A DNA stretch of 64,000 nt from Riemerella anatipestifer (GTDB lineage: Bacteria; Bacteroidota; Bacteroidia; Flavobacteriales; Weeksellaceae). The notes beneath the pieces were generated by a model. It ran no database searches, had not been told where the DNA came from, and worked only from the letters and a program-made list of their open reading frames with translations. Position numbers and translations under genes: made by a program. Below are positions 1-9,418 of the stretch, one piece after another (position 1 is the first letter of the stretch; each line of letters begins with the position of its first letter). Location of the stretch: contig NZ_CP073239.1 of NCBI RefSeq assembly GCF_009670965.2, positions 1,860,001-1,924,000 of the forward strand, written 5' to 3'.

Positions 1-282
1 CAAATTCTTAAAGGGGAGCCTTTGCCTCTAGGCGTAGATTTGCTGACCAACCAAAAATATGGCAACGAACAATTTTTGAGAAATGCTTTAGATTGGCTTT
101 TGGACGACTCTAACCTTATGAGCCTTAGAAACCGAAACATAGAAGCTCGACTTTTAGATGCTAGAAGAATAGAACAAGAAAGAACCGAATGGCAGTGGTT
201 TAATTTACTATCTCCTTTAGTTCTAATAGCTATATTGAGTGCTTTGTTTTATTGGTGGAGGAAACAGAAGTATGTAAAATAA
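1..282 (+). CDS. gldG: GldG, C-terminal fragment (gliding/T9SS-linked ABC transporter component)
   Basis: The frame is open from base 1, so this is the 3' end of a longer gene; 93 residues are visible. They end in a single hydrophobic membrane segment followed by a short basic tail (WWRKQKYVK). The stretch LGVDLLTNQKYGNEQFLRNA and the C-terminal membrane anchor are typical of GldG, the auxiliary subunit of the GldAFG transporter found in Flavobacteriia and needed for gliding in Flavobacterium. gldF would be expected just upstream, outside the window. The gene converges on a minus-strand glycosyltransferase that ends 13 bases away. The family call rests on this C-terminal part only. Confidence 0.8.
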   Translation, partial: QILKGEPLPLGVDLLTNQKYGNEQFLRNALDWLLDDSNLMSLRNRNIEARLLDARRIEQERTEWQWFNLLSPLVLIAILSALFYWWRKQKYVK

Positions 283-295
283 ATCTGTAATTTTA

Positions 296-1366
296 TTAGT
301 TTAACAAATTGACATATTGCTTTAAAATCACATCTTTGGAAAACAGAGAGTAGATGTGGTTTCTTATATTTTCTTTAGGATAATCTCCTTGAGATAATAC
401 TGACTTTATTTTTTCTGAAAACTCTTTGTGATTTTCTATGTTTGCAACTTCTCCATTTACACCGTGTTTTATAATTTCGTTGATTCCTCCAGGGCAGTTA
501 TTGGCAAGGGCATAAGTACCACACGCTCCAGCCTCTAGTAATACATTAGGGAAGCCCTCGTACCTTGAAGAGAGAATAAATAAGTCGGCATACTTTAGAA
601 ACTGATAAGGGTTCTTTTGCTTTCCGTGGAATATCACATTAGACAGCCCCAAATCTTCTTTCATTTGGTGGAGAAGCTCTTTATCCTTACCATCGCCTAA
701 AATATGGAGTTTTATCGGTTCATTTTTAAGAAAAGAAAAGACTTTGAGTAGATTATCAAACCCCTTTCTTTCAGATAGATTACCTATGGCAACCACATTT
801 TTAGCCTCGTTTGAGTATAGCTCAGGTCTTTTTGAAATAGAAAACTGTTGGTCTATAAATTCAAAATCAACAGGATTGTTGATTTTGGTAATTTTGTTAG
901 GTTTTATATTGAAATTTTTAATTAAATCTTCCGCCATATCATCACTTTGAGCAATAATAGTATGGAAGTTATTATAAAATTTATAGAAAAATTTAATTTC
1001 TTTTCTTGTAACATGTTTAGAAACTACATTGGTCTCCCTAGCGATAAATTTCATCTTAGGAAAAAGTCGTGTAAATATTGATAAATAAGCATTTACCTCG
1101 CCAAATCCAGAGAATACAATGTCTGGCTTTCTCCTCCATATTTCTCTCAAAATAGGTTTTAGAGAGTGGCGTATTCTAGGTGTTTTTAAATCTATAACTT
1201 CTATATCCTTTTTTAGAAAATCTAAATAACCGCCTTCTTTTCTAAGAAGCATTATTTTAGGAGTGAATTTTTCTCTCGGTAGATGATTAGCAATGGTAGT
1301 TACAATTCGTTCTGCGCCACCCATTTCCATATCTGGAAGAATAAAAATAATCTCCTTTTTCTTCAT
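296..1366 (-). CDS. Glycosyltransferase family 4 protein
   Basis: This 356-residue GT-B type glycosyltransferase (GT4 family) probably adds a sugar to a surface polysaccharide or LPS intermediate on the cytoplasmic face of the membrane; donor and acceptor cannot be read from sequence. The N-terminus has the glycine-rich acceptor-side loop (MEMGGAERIV). The C-terminal half has the donor-site signature SSRYEGFPNVLLEAGA with the EX7E glutamates, and a GDGKDKELL turn. The length is normal for the family. It starts 4 bases after the recQ stop on the same strand, so the two are probably cotranscribed although unrelated in function. Confidence 0.88.
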   Translation of the reverse strand: MKKKEIIFILPDMEMGGAERIVTTIANHLPREKFTPKIMLLRKEGGYLDFLKKDIEVIDLKTPRIRHSLKPILREIWRRKPDIVFSGFGEVNAYLSIFTRLFPKMKFIARETNVVSKHVTRKEIKFFYKFYNNFHTIIAQSDDMAEDLIKNFNIKPNKITKINNPVDFEFIDQQFSISKRPELYSNEAKNVVAIGNLSERKGFDNLLKVFSFLKNEPIKLHILGDGKDKELLHQMKEDLGLSNVIFHGKQKNPYQFLKYADLFILSSRYEGFPNVLLEAGACGTYALANNCPGGINEIIKHGVNGEVANIENHKEFSEKIKSVLSQGDYPKENIRNHIYSLFSKDVILKQYVNLLN

Positions 1367-1370
1367 AAAA

Positions 1371-3575
1371 TTAGTTGGCTACATCGCTAATAAACTTAAT
1401 TCTAAGCAGGCGAACTTCGTCATCACTCAATTCCTCTCCAAACTCCGCTAGAAGCACTTTCATACTATCGCTTTCAGATTCTTTCATAAACTCCATAAAA
1501 TCATCTACCATTTCCTCGTCAAAATTATCTTCTATGTAGTAATCTATATTAAGTTTTGTACCTTGGTAAACAATACTTTCCATTTCGGAAATGAGTTCGT
1601 CCATCGAAAGGTTTTTAGCATTAGCAATATCTTCTAAATCTATCTTTTTATCCGTATTTTGAATGATGAAAACTTTGTGACTAGATTTGTTAGCTACCTT
1701 TTTTATCACCATATCATCAGGGCGTTCTATGTTGTTATCTTCAACATATTTTTTGATGAACTCGGCAAACTCTTTTCCAAACTTTTTAGCTTTCCCTTCG
1801 CCTACACCATAAACTTTTGCAATTTCTTCTATAGTGATAGGGTATTGCACCGTCATATCCTCTAAACTGGGGTCCATAAATACGGTGTAAGGAGGAATGC
1901 CTTGTTTTTGAGCGATTTTCTTTCTTAAATCCTTAAGCTGATTAAATAGAACTTTATCCAATCCACCGCCACTTTGGAGCTGTACTTGGTCAGAGTCTGC
2001 TTTAGTCTGAGCCAAATCGTACTCTCTATCTTCAGCAATTAAGAAAGGTTCTTTGTCTTTTCCAGAAATAATATTCTGTCCTTTCTTGCTCACCCTAAGT
2101 ACTCCATAGGTCTCTATATCTTTAATAATATAGCCTCTTACCGTAGCCTGTCTGATAATAGATTTCCAATAATTATCCGAAGTTTCTTTACCTATACCAA
2201 AGAACTCGGATTTTTCTAACTTATAGGATTTGGTAGTTGGTGTTTCTTTGCCTAGAAGAACGGCGATTAAATCTTTTGTTTTAAACTTTTCTTCTAAACT
2301 TTTAATGAGATTTATTACCGTTTTAAAATCGTTTGTAACATCTTTTAGCTTAGGTGGATTTACAGAGTTGTCGTCCATTTTGGCACCAGCACCGTTAATT
2401 GGGTCAAATTCCTCACCAAAGTAATAAAGTATATATTGCCTTCTACTCATAGAAGTTTCGGCATATCCTACTACTTCGTTTAGCAATTGTAAGCCAACTT
2501 CTTTCTCCGAAACAGATTTTTGAGCTAAAAATTTCTCTAGTTTCTCAATATCTTTAGGGTCGTAGAATGCTAAGCAATGTCCTTCGCCGCCGTCTCTACC
2601 AGCTCTACCTGTTTCTTGGTAATAACTTTCTAAAGATTTAGGGAAATCATAATGTATCACAAAACGAACATCAGGCTTATCTATCCCCATACCAAAAGCG
2701 ATAGTAGCTACGATGACATCACATTCTTCCATTAAGAATTTATCTTGATTAGCCACTCTTGTTTTTTGGTCTAATCCAGCGTGATAGGGTAGAGCATTGA
2801 TGCCATTAACTTGTAAAGTCTGTGCAAATTCTTCTACTTTTTTACGGCTAAGGCAGTAAACTATCCCTGACTTCCCTTTATTTTTATTGATGAATTTTAC
2901 AATTTCCTTTTCTACATCTACTTTTGGGCGTACTTCGTAAAATAGATTTGGTCGGTTAAAGCTTTCTTTAAAAACTACCGCATCAGACATACCCAATGTT
3001 TTCTGAATATCGTCTTGTACTTTAGGAGTAGCTGTTGCTGTGAGAGCAATAACAGGAACATTAGCTATTTTATCTATAATACCTTTTAAATTTCGATATT
3101 CTGGACGAAAATCATGTCCCCATTCAGAGATACAATGTGCTTCATCTATGGCTACGAAAGAAATATTAGCTTGTTTTAAAAAATCTAAATAATCTTCTTT
3201 TATCAATGATTCGGGAGCGACATATAATAGTTTGGTTCTTCCGCTATTGATATCATTGAAAACTTGCTTTATCTGCGTTTTATTAAGAGAAGAATTAAGT
3301 ACATGAGCCACTCCTTCCTCAGAGGAAAGCCCATTAACTGCATCTACTTGGTTTTTCATCAGAGCAATAAGTGGAGATACCACAATAGCTGTACCTTCTG
3401 AAATAAGTGCAGGGAGCTGATAACAAAGAGATTTACCTCCACCAGTAGGCATAAGTACAAATACATCTTTACCTCCAAGAAGTGTACTGATAATAGCCTC
3501 TTGCTGTCCTTTAAAGGTGGAAAATCCAAAATATTTTTTGAGCTCTCCTGCTAAATTGTATGTTTTTTTAGTCAT
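1371..3575 (-). CDS. recQ: ATP-dependent DNA helicase RecQ, zinc site absent
   Basis: A 3'-5' DNA helicase of recombination and fork repair. Motif I (MPTGGGKSLCYQLP, about residues 42-55), the DEAH box with the RecQ-specific aromatic-rich loop (DEAHCISEWGHDFRPEY, 144-160) and motif VI (QETGRAGRDG, 320-329) are intact. The RQC region follows, then an HRDC-like domain near 535-615 and an acidic, helical C-terminal extension of about 115 residues. At 734 residues it is longer than E. coli RecQ (about 610). The four cysteines that bind zinc in E. coli RecQ are missing: the CRR position reads SRR (377-379) and the CGNCDIC position reads NGAGAKM. Transcribed with the glycosyltransferase downstream. 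Confidence 0.95.
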   Translation of the reverse strand: MTKKTYNLAGELKKYFGFSTFKGQQEAIISTLLGGKDVFVLMPTGGGKSLCYQLPALISEGTAIVVSPLIALMKNQVDAVNGLSSEEGVAHVLNSSLNKTQIKQVFNDINSGRTKLLYVAPESLIKEDYLDFLKQANISFVAIDEAHCISEWGHDFRPEYRNLKGIIDKIANVPVIALTATATPKVQDDIQKTLGMSDAVVFKESFNRPNLFYEVRPKVDVEKEIVKFINKNKGKSGIVYCLSRKKVEEFAQTLQVNGINALPYHAGLDQKTRVANQDKFLMEECDVIVATIAFGMGIDKPDVRFVIHYDFPKSLESYYQETGRAGRDGGEGHCLAFYDPKDIEKLEKFLAQKSVSEKEVGLQLLNEVVGYAETSMSRRQYILYYFGEEFDPINGAGAKMDDNSVNPPKLKDVTNDFKTVINLIKSLEEKFKTKDLIAVLLGKETPTTKSYKLEKSEFFGIGKETSDNYWKSIIRQATVRGYIIKDIETYGVLRVSKKGQNIISGKDKEPFLIAEDREYDLAQTKADSDQVQLQSGGGLDKVLFNQLKDLRKKIAQKQGIPPYTVFMDPSLEDMTVQYPITIEEIAKVYGVGEGKAKKFGKEFAEFIKKYVEDNNIERPDDMVIKKVANKSSHKVFIIQNTDKKIDLEDIANAKNLSMDELISEMESIVYQGTKLNIDYYIEDNFDEEMVDDFMEFMKESESDSMKVLLAEFGEELSDDEVRLLRIKFISDVAN

Positions 3576-3607
3576 TTTTAGTTTAGTTTACTAAATTTGC
3601 AACTTAC

Positions 3608-3615
3608 CAAAGGTA
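3608..3615 (-). promoter_or_regulatory. -7 element for recQ
   Basis: On the minus strand the bases read TACCTTTG, an exact match to the Bacteroidota -7 consensus TAnnTTTG, 33 bases upstream of the recQ start. It lies inside a short perfect palindrome (CTTACC, three bases, GGTAAG; 3603-3617) that could also bind a regulator. No clear -33 TTG is seen at the usual spacing. Confidence 0.45.
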
Positions 3616-3719
3616 AGAAAAACTTTTGGTTTTAAATTAAATTAGTTAATAAAATAAAACTTTGTTTTCTAATCTAAGTTAGGTTCTGAGGTACGAAAAT
3701 AAATAAAAAATAATAAATA

Positions 3720-4679
3720 ATGAAATCTACCGCTCTTATAGATATTGCTAAAAAGGCTATTGATACAGAAATAGCAGAATTGGAAAGGCTAAGAGATAAT
3801 CTGAATGATAGTTTTTTAGATGCGGTAGAACTCATCAATAAATCAAGCGGTAAGTTAATTGTGGTAGGGATAGGTAAGTCTGCTCATGTGGGGAATAAGA
3901 TTGTGGCAACGCTTAATTCTACGGGAACACCTGCACAGTTTCTGCACGCAGCAGAGGCTATCCATGGAGATTTAGGAGTGGTTCAAAAAAATGATGTTGT
4001 TTTATGTATTTCTAATTCTGGTAATTCACCAGAGATAGTTAATCTCGCCCCATATCTTAAGCAATATTCGGCGGGGCTTATAGGTATGACAGGAAATTTA
4101 AAATCCAAACTAGCAGAACATTCGGATATTGTGCTTAACACTTTTGTAGAGAAAGAGGCGTGTCCTAATAAATTGGCTCCAACAAGCTCTACCACAGTGC
4201 AAATGGCGTTGGGAGATGCTTTGGCTGTGTGTCTTATGGAAATCAATCATTTTAAAGATACCGATTTTGCAAAGTTTCACCCTGGTGGAAGTTTAGGTAA
4301 GAATCTTACGGCTAAGGTAGGTCAGTTTTTATCTTCACAAAAGCCTCAAGTTTCAGAGGAGGCTTCCATTAAGGAAGTGATAATTTCCATTAGTGCGTCT
4401 ACCCACGGAGTTACAGTAGTTACGGAAGGAGAAGCTATAAAAGGTATTATTACTGATGGAGATTTAAGGAGAATGCTCATGAGTAATGATGATATTAAAG
4501 AGATTAAAGCTAAAGATATAATGAGTTTAACTCCGAAAACAATAGATAAAGAAGCGTTAGCAAAAGAAGCTATGAAGATACTAAAACAGTATAACATAGG
4601 TCAGCTGATTGTAACGGATAAAGGTAACTATTTTGGGATTATAGATTTGCATACTTTGTTAGACGAAGGAATCTTGTAA
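3720..4679 (+). CDS. kdsD: Arabinose-5-phosphate isomerase, KpsF/GutQ family
   Basis: Interconverts D-ribulose 5-phosphate and D-arabinose 5-phosphate, the first committed step toward Kdo for LPS inner core. The 319 residues carry an N-terminal SIS domain (about 35-165; GIGKSAHVGNKI, then the phosphate-binding CISNSGNSPE) and two C-terminal CBS domains (about 205-315; GIITDGDLRR marks the first). Length and order match the family. It is followed 20 bases later by tatC on the same strand. It could be a dedicated capsule isomerase, but no capsule cluster is present, so a general Kdo role is preferred. Confidence 0.93.
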   Translation: MKSTALIDIAKKAIDTEIAELERLRDNLNDSFLDAVELINKSSGKLIVVGIGKSAHVGNKIVATLNSTGTPAQFLHAAEAIHGDLGVVQKNDVVLCISNSGNSPEIVNLAPYLKQYSAGLIGMTGNLKSKLAEHSDIVLNTFVEKEACPNKLAPTSSTTVQMALGDALAVCLMEINHFKDTDFAKFHPGGSLGKNLTAKVGQFLSSQKPQVSEEASIKEVIISISASTHGVTVVTEGEAIKGIITDGDLRRMLMSNDDIKEIKAKDIMSLTPKTIDKEALAKEAMKILKQYNIGQLIVTDKGNYFGIIDLHTLLDEGIL

Positions 4680-4699
4680 CTTTGTAAAAAATAAAACTA

Positions 4700-5527
4700 G
4701 TGAGTGAAGAAAAAGAAATGTCCTTTTTAGGGCATATAGGAGAGCTTAGAGGGCATTTGGTGCGTTCTATAATAGCCATTGTAGTAGGTGGATTTTTAAT
4801 TGGCTTTAATATTAATTGGATTATGGATCATATTATCTTCGGTCCTACTCGTCCAGATTTTCTCACTTTTAGAGTGGTTAATTATTTTTCTAGAATGTTT
4901 GTGGGCGAAGATGTTATTGTGATGCCGCATTCGTTTCCGATACAAGTAAGGCGACTGTTTGAACAGTTTAATATGATGATGGCTGTTTCTGTAGTTGGAG
5001 GGCTTATCATCGCATTTCCCTATGTTATTTGGGAGCTTTGGAAATTTATCAGTCCAGCACTTAAAGAATCCGAAAGAAAAAACTCTATTTTCATCATCAA
5101 CGGAACTTGGGTGCTATTTGTGATGGGAGCATTATCAGGATACTTTTTGGTAATGCCTTTTGTTATCAATTTTGGTTATTTTTTTAGTATTTCGGATTTT
5201 GTAAGGGTAGATATAGATTTATCAAGCTATGTTACCATTTTACTTCAAGTTGTTTTGGGTATGGCGGTAATATTTTTATTCCCGATGATTGTTTATATAC
5301 TTACTTCTATAGGCATACTTACTCCTATGTTTTTAAGGACTTATAGGAGACACGCTATTGTGGTAATTATGGTGGTGGCGGCTTTTATTACACCCGCAGA
5401 TATTATCAGTATGTTGGCGGCAGCATTTCCACTAGTAGTTCTTTATGAAATATGCATCTTGATGTCGGCATTAGTTTACCGAAAAATTAAAAAGGAAGAA
5501 GCTCTTAATTTACCGTTACCAAAGTAA
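4700..5527 (+). CDS. tatC: Twin-arginine translocase subunit TatC
   Basis: Inner-membrane receptor of the Tat pathway, which exports folded proteins carrying twin-arginine signals. The 275-residue protein begins with the cytoplasmic FLGHIGELRGHLVRS segment, the signal-peptide recognition site, and has six hydrophobic segments. AAFITPADIISM near the fifth is also typical. The start is GTG; no better ATG lies in frame at the conserved N-terminus. There is no tatA/B nearby, so those subunits must be encoded elsewhere. It is 20 bases downstream of kdsD and probably cotranscribed with it; a strong terminator follows. Confidence 0.95.
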   Translation: MSEEKEMSFLGHIGELRGHLVRSIIAIVVGGFLIGFNINWIMDHIIFGPTRPDFLTFRVVNYFSRMFVGEDVIVMPHSFPIQVRRLFEQFNMMMAVSVVGGLIIAFPYVIWELWKFISPALKESERKNSIFIINGTWVLFVMGALSGYFLVMPFVINFGYFFSISDFVRVDIDLSSYVTILLQVVLGMAVIFLFPMIVYILTSIGILTPMFLRTYRRHAIVVIMVVAAFITPADIISMLAAAFPLVVLYEICILMSALVYRKIKKEEALNLPLPK

Positions 5528-5561
5528 GTAATGAATTTTATAAAGTAATACCAGGTAATAT

Positions 5562-5601
5562 AAAGACAAGGATAAAAGCAAACTCTCCTTGTCTTTTTCT
5601 T
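5562..5601 (+). terminator. Rho-independent terminator after tatC
   Basis: An 11-bp perfect stem (AAAGACAAGGA / TCCTTGTCTTT) with a 13-base loop is followed by a T-rich tract, 35 bases past the tatC stop. Confidence 0.8.
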
Positions 5602-5648
5602 TTATAAATAGATGAAAAACATTATTTTCGCACCAAAGTTTAAAAAAT

Positions 5649-8600
5649 ATGATGAAGCACTGGAGTTTTAAAAAATGGAACACCATTTTAGGCTGGATAG
5701 TTTTTGGGATAGCCTTAATAACCTATCTATCTACCATAGAACCTAATTTTAGCTTTTGGGATTGTGGCGAGTATATTTCCTCTGCCGTGAAATTAGAGGT
5801 TACACACGCTCCAGGAGCGGCATTGTTCCAGCTGGTGGGTGCGGTGTTTGCGATGTTCGCCTTTGGTAATGGGGCTTATTATTCTTTGGTTATCAATGCA
5901 ATGTCAGCCTTGTTTAGTGCCTTTACCATTTTATTTTTATTTTGGACAATCACTCATTTGGTTAGACGACTATTGCATAAAGATTTTGAGGAAGTTACCG
6001 AAAACGAGAAATGGGTTATTCTATTTTCAGGATTGATAGGTGCTTTGTGTTTCACTTTTTCGGATACTTTTTGGTTTTCTGCTGTGGAAGGAGAGGTTTA
6101 CTCTATGGCATCATTATTTATAGCGTTAATCGCTTGGCTTATAACCAAATGGGAGAACGAATATCAATCCTCTGATAACGAGAGATGGATTATCCTTATC
6201 TTTTTCCTAATAGGGCTTTCCGTGGGAGTTCATATGATGGTAATGTTGGTAGTGCCATTTATCTGTTTGGTTTATTACTCTAGAAATTATGATTTCTCTT
6301 GGAAATCTTTTGCGATAGCCAATGTAATTACATTATTTGTTCTCGCTCTTGTGTTTAAAGGGATTTTTCCTTTTGTGATGACGATGTTTGGTAAGTCGGA
6401 GATATTCTTCGTTAATGGTTTAGGATTGCCTTTCCATTCAGGGACTATCTTTGCGTTTTTAGTACTCATTGCTTTAGGGTACTTTGCTATTAACTATGTT
6501 CGTTCCAAAGGAAATAGATTGATACAAATGGCGGTGCTATCTATGGTTTATATGATTATTGGTTTTTCTTGTTGGTTGATGATACCTATTCGTGCCAATG
6601 CTAATCCACCAATGAACCTTAATAATCCTGATAACGCCATTGGTATGCTTGATTATTATAATCGCGAGCAATATGGAGATTGGCCTACTTTGTATGGACA
6701 AAACTATACCGCCCATTTAGACTGGAACGGAATGGAAAAGAATGAAGATGGAAGTTTAAAAACGATAAAAACAGGCGAAACTTACGAAAAGGACGAAACT
6801 ACAGGACGTTACATTAAAGTAGGAGATAAAACCAATTATGTTTATAACAAGGCACATGTAGGCTTTATGCCAAGAATGTTTGTGCAAGATAAGAATGTAA
6901 TGTCTAATTACATTTCTATGTATGGTGCTCCAGACTTTGAGTTTAACTATGCCGACGAAGATATAGCAAATAATCCTGAGGCTCATAAGTATTTTGATGA
7001 ACTTAGAAAAAAATATGATAACGGTACCATTACCGTTGATGATTATCTACAAGCAAAACAGTACCACTTAATCAATCTTAAAAAGCCTACATTTGGACAG
7101 AGTTTAGACTACTTCATTACTTTCCAAAATGGACATTATTTTGTAAGATATTTAATGTGGAATTTTGTTGGTCGTCAAAATGATTTGGAAGGTCATATGG
7201 AAAACACCAACGGAAATTGGATATCAGGGATTCCTGTGATAGATAATTATCTGTACGGCAGCCAATCGGATATGCCTGAAAAGTATAAAAATGAAAGTAC
7301 AGTTTATTTCTTTTTCCTTCCGCTTATTTTAGGTTTATTGGGAGCGTTCTTTCAGTATACTAAAGATTTTGGGAGGTTCTATGCTTTGTTATCCCTTTTT
7401 GTCCTTACTAGTATTGGAATTGTTTTCTATACAGGTGTAAAACCTTTTGAAGTAAGAGAAAGGGATTATGCTATGGTGGGAGCTTTCTATGCCTTTACGA
7501 TTTGGATAGGTTTAGGAGCCGCTTTTATCTTACAATTATTGAATCAAAAAGTTAAAAAATCTAGTGCAATTTTAGGTGCCGGAGTTTTACTTTTAGGAGT
7601 TCCGTTAATGATGGGCTTCCAAAATTACAATCCACACGATAGAAGTGGAAGATATGCCGCTTATGATTATGCTTATTCTACATTAAAATCACTTCCTAAA
7701 GATGGCATTCTCTTCGTATATGGTGATAATGATACTTATCCACTTTGGGCAATACAAGAGACAGAACAGTTTAGAGATGATGTAAAGGTGGTAAACTTTA
7801 CCCTTTTAGCTACGCCTTGGTATATAGACCAAGTAAAAAGACGTACCTACAACGCAATGCCTGTAGCATCGGCACTTAAACACGAGGAGTATAGAGAAGG
7901 TATAAATGAACAAATCTATACTCTAAGCACTGAAGATTGGAAAAATATATTTGCTAATCTGAAAGAAAGCGGTGCTCCTGATAATGTGTTAAAAGGCTTT
8001 GAAAAGTATATGACGCAAGATAGTATGACTTTAAAAGAAGCTGTGGCATTCTTAAAGAATAAGTCTCCTGAGAAGGATATGGTACTAAAAATGATTTACG
8101 GTGAAGAAAAATACGAACAGTACAATGTTTTACCAGTGTCTAAATTCATACTTCCTGTTAATAAGCAAAATGCAGTTAAGGCTGGTATTATTAAACCTCA
8201 AGATGTAGCTTTAGCAGAGGATTATATTGTGATAGACTATAAAAAATCTACACTATTCAAAAATGATTTAATGATGCTAGATATCTTAGCTAATTTTGAT
8301 TGGAAAAGGTCTATCAACTTCTCTGTTGGAGGTATTTATGATGCGAGTAATATTTTCTTTTTGAAAGATTATTTACAGTATGATGGTTTCAGCTACCGTC
8401 TTGTACCTATAAAAACTCCTGAAAAAGAAGATGGAGAGTTAGGTAGAGTAGATGCTGATGACCTTTATAGAATAGTTAAAAACTTTAGATGGGGCAATTT
8501 TAAAGATGTTAATGTTCACTTTGATGAAACTTGTACTTCTAATATCATCAGTTATAGAAGTTCTGCAAGTAGAGCTGCAGAGGCTCTAATGGCGAAAGGA

Positions 8601-9137
8601 GAAAATAAAAAAGCTCAAGAGGTATTAGATTTGGTAAATAAGGAAATACCTGTATCTAAATATAATGACCCTCGTTCACTTAATTCCATTGTTTATGGTT
8701 ATATTGTGTCTGGACAAGAGAAGAAAGGTTTAGAATTGGCAGAAGAACTTAAAAAGTCTATTTTCAAAGAGTATGATTATTACTTGTCTTTAACACCAGA
8801 AAATCAAAGATATGTTAAAAGAGAAATGAGCATTCAGCCATTGCTGTACTCTATGGTAGTAGCTTCTGTGTCTGATGCTTATAAGAAAATAGGACAGGAA
8901 CAGAAGGCGTATAATTACTTAGTAAGTTCTATAAAACCTATTGATAGTAGATTTAATTCATTTATAAATCAGCTAAAAGCTATGGGGAAAGAAAAGGCAT
9001 ACCAAGAATCTGAAAATGTGCAGAAAATAACACCTTTTTATCAGTATCTTTTTGAGGTAATGAAGCCTTATGATAGTACCTACACTTCAGAAAAAACAAA
9101 CCAAATTACCGATGCTGTTATAAAAGCAACACAGTAA
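5649..9137 (+). CDS. DUF2723 polytopic membrane protein (probable lipid-linked-sugar glycosyltransferase)
   Basis: This is the largest gene in the window: 1162 residues with about a dozen membrane segments in the first 620 residues and a soluble C-terminal half rich in helices. The N-terminal FSFWDCGEY motif just after the first membrane segment is diagnostic of the DUF2723 family, which resembles protein O-mannosyltransferases and is widespread in Bacteroidota. By family, it probably transfers a sugar from a lipid carrier on the periplasmic side; donor and target are unknown. The C-terminal part may hold TPR-like helices (the region around 960-1140). It is monocistronic: a terminator precedes it and another follows. 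Confidence 0.85.
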   Translation: MMKHWSFKKWNTILGWIVFGIALITYLSTIEPNFSFWDCGEYISSAVKLEVTHAPGAALFQLVGAVFAMFAFGNGAYYSLVINAMSALFSAFTILFLFWTITHLVRRLLHKDFEEVTENEKWVILFSGLIGALCFTFSDTFWFSAVEGEVYSMASLFIALIAWLITKWENEYQSSDNERWIILIFFLIGLSVGVHMMVMLVVPFICLVYYSRNYDFSWKSFAIANVITLFVLALVFKGIFPFVMTMFGKSEIFFVNGLGLPFHSGTIFAFLVLIALGYFAINYVRSKGNRLIQMAVLSMVYMIIGFSCWLMIPIRANANPPMNLNNPDNAIGMLDYYNREQYGDWPTLYGQNYTAHLDWNGMEKNEDGSLKTIKTGETYEKDETTGRYIKVGDKTNYVYNKAHVGFMPRMFVQDKNVMSNYISMYGAPDFEFNYADEDIANNPEAHKYFDELRKKYDNGTITVDDYLQAKQYHLINLKKPTFGQSLDYFITFQNGHYFVRYLMWNFVGRQNDLEGHMENTNGNWISGIPVIDNYLYGSQSDMPEKYKNESTVYFFFLPLILGLLGAFFQYTKDFGRFYALLSLFVLTSIGIVFYTGVKPFEVRERDYAMVGAFYAFTIWIGLGAAFILQLLNQKVKKSSAILGAGVLLLGVPLMMGFQNYNPHDRSGRYAAYDYAYSTLKSLPKDGILFVYGDNDTYPLWAIQETEQFRDDVKVVNFTLLATPWYIDQVKRRTYNAMPVASALKHEEYREGINEQIYTLSTEDWKNIFANLKESGAPDNVLKGFEKYMTQDSMTLKEAVAFLKNKSPEKDMVLKMIYGEEKYEQYNVLPVSKFILPVNKQNAVKAGIIKPQDVALAEDYIVIDYKKSTLFKNDLMMLDILANFDWKRSINFSVGGIYDASNIFFLKDYLQYDGFSYRLVPIKTPEKEDGELGRVDADDLYRIVKNFRWGNFKDVNVHFDETCTSNIISYRSSASRAAEALMAKGENKKAQEVLDLVNKEIPVSKYNDPRSLNSIVYGYIVSGQEKKGLELAEELKKSIFKEYDYYLSLTPENQRYVKREMSIQPLLYSMVVASVSDAYKKIGQEQKAYNYLVSSIKPIDSRFNSFINQLKAMGKEKAYQESENVQKITPFYQYLFEVMKPYDSTYTSEKTNQITDAVIKATQ

Positions 9138-9160
9138 TTTAAGAACTTATAGAATATAGA

Positions 9161-9194
9161 AAAATAGGCTACCCTAAAAAGAGTAGCCTATTTT
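9161..9194 (+). terminator. Terminator after the DUF2723 gene, symmetric
   Basis: A perfect 12-bp stem (AAAATAGGCTAC / GTAGCCTATTTT) with a 10-base loop lies 24 bases past the stop. Because A and T tracts flank both arms it may also terminate transcription arriving from the minus strand. Confidence 0.85.
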
Positions 9195-9382
9195 CTATTA
9201 GGTTTTGCCATAACAATATGATGTACAATTACAGGATTGTAATTCATACCTTTTATTTTGTTAGAATCTTTAATAATGATGATGGATAGATTCTTTTTAT
9301 TACTAGCCAACTTCACAAATTGCTGTTCCGAAATTTCTCTTTTTTTATACAGAAATACTGTGTTTTTTGAATTGTTTCCCAA
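9188..9382 (-). CDS. Small ORF of unknown function, possibly a gene remnant
   Basis: A 64-codon ORF with a TTG start. It lies in the same frame as the PH-domain gene upstream, separated from that gene's TAG only by 12 sense codons, so the frame is open from stop to stop. The residues (REISEQQFVKL ... LSIIIIKDSNKIK) faintly resemble the plug-like segment of small TonB-receptor-related proteins, too weakly for a call. Its 3' end runs into the terminator at 9161-9194. It may be a real small protein, the tail of a gene split by a nonsense change, or chance. Confidence 0.3.
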   Translation of the reverse strand: MGNNSKNTVFLYKKREISEQQFVKLASNKKNLSIIIIKDSNKIKGMNYNPVIVHHIVMAKPNRK

Positions 9383-9418
9383 ACTAAGCTTAATAGAGCT
9401 AGGATAGCAATCTACAAC

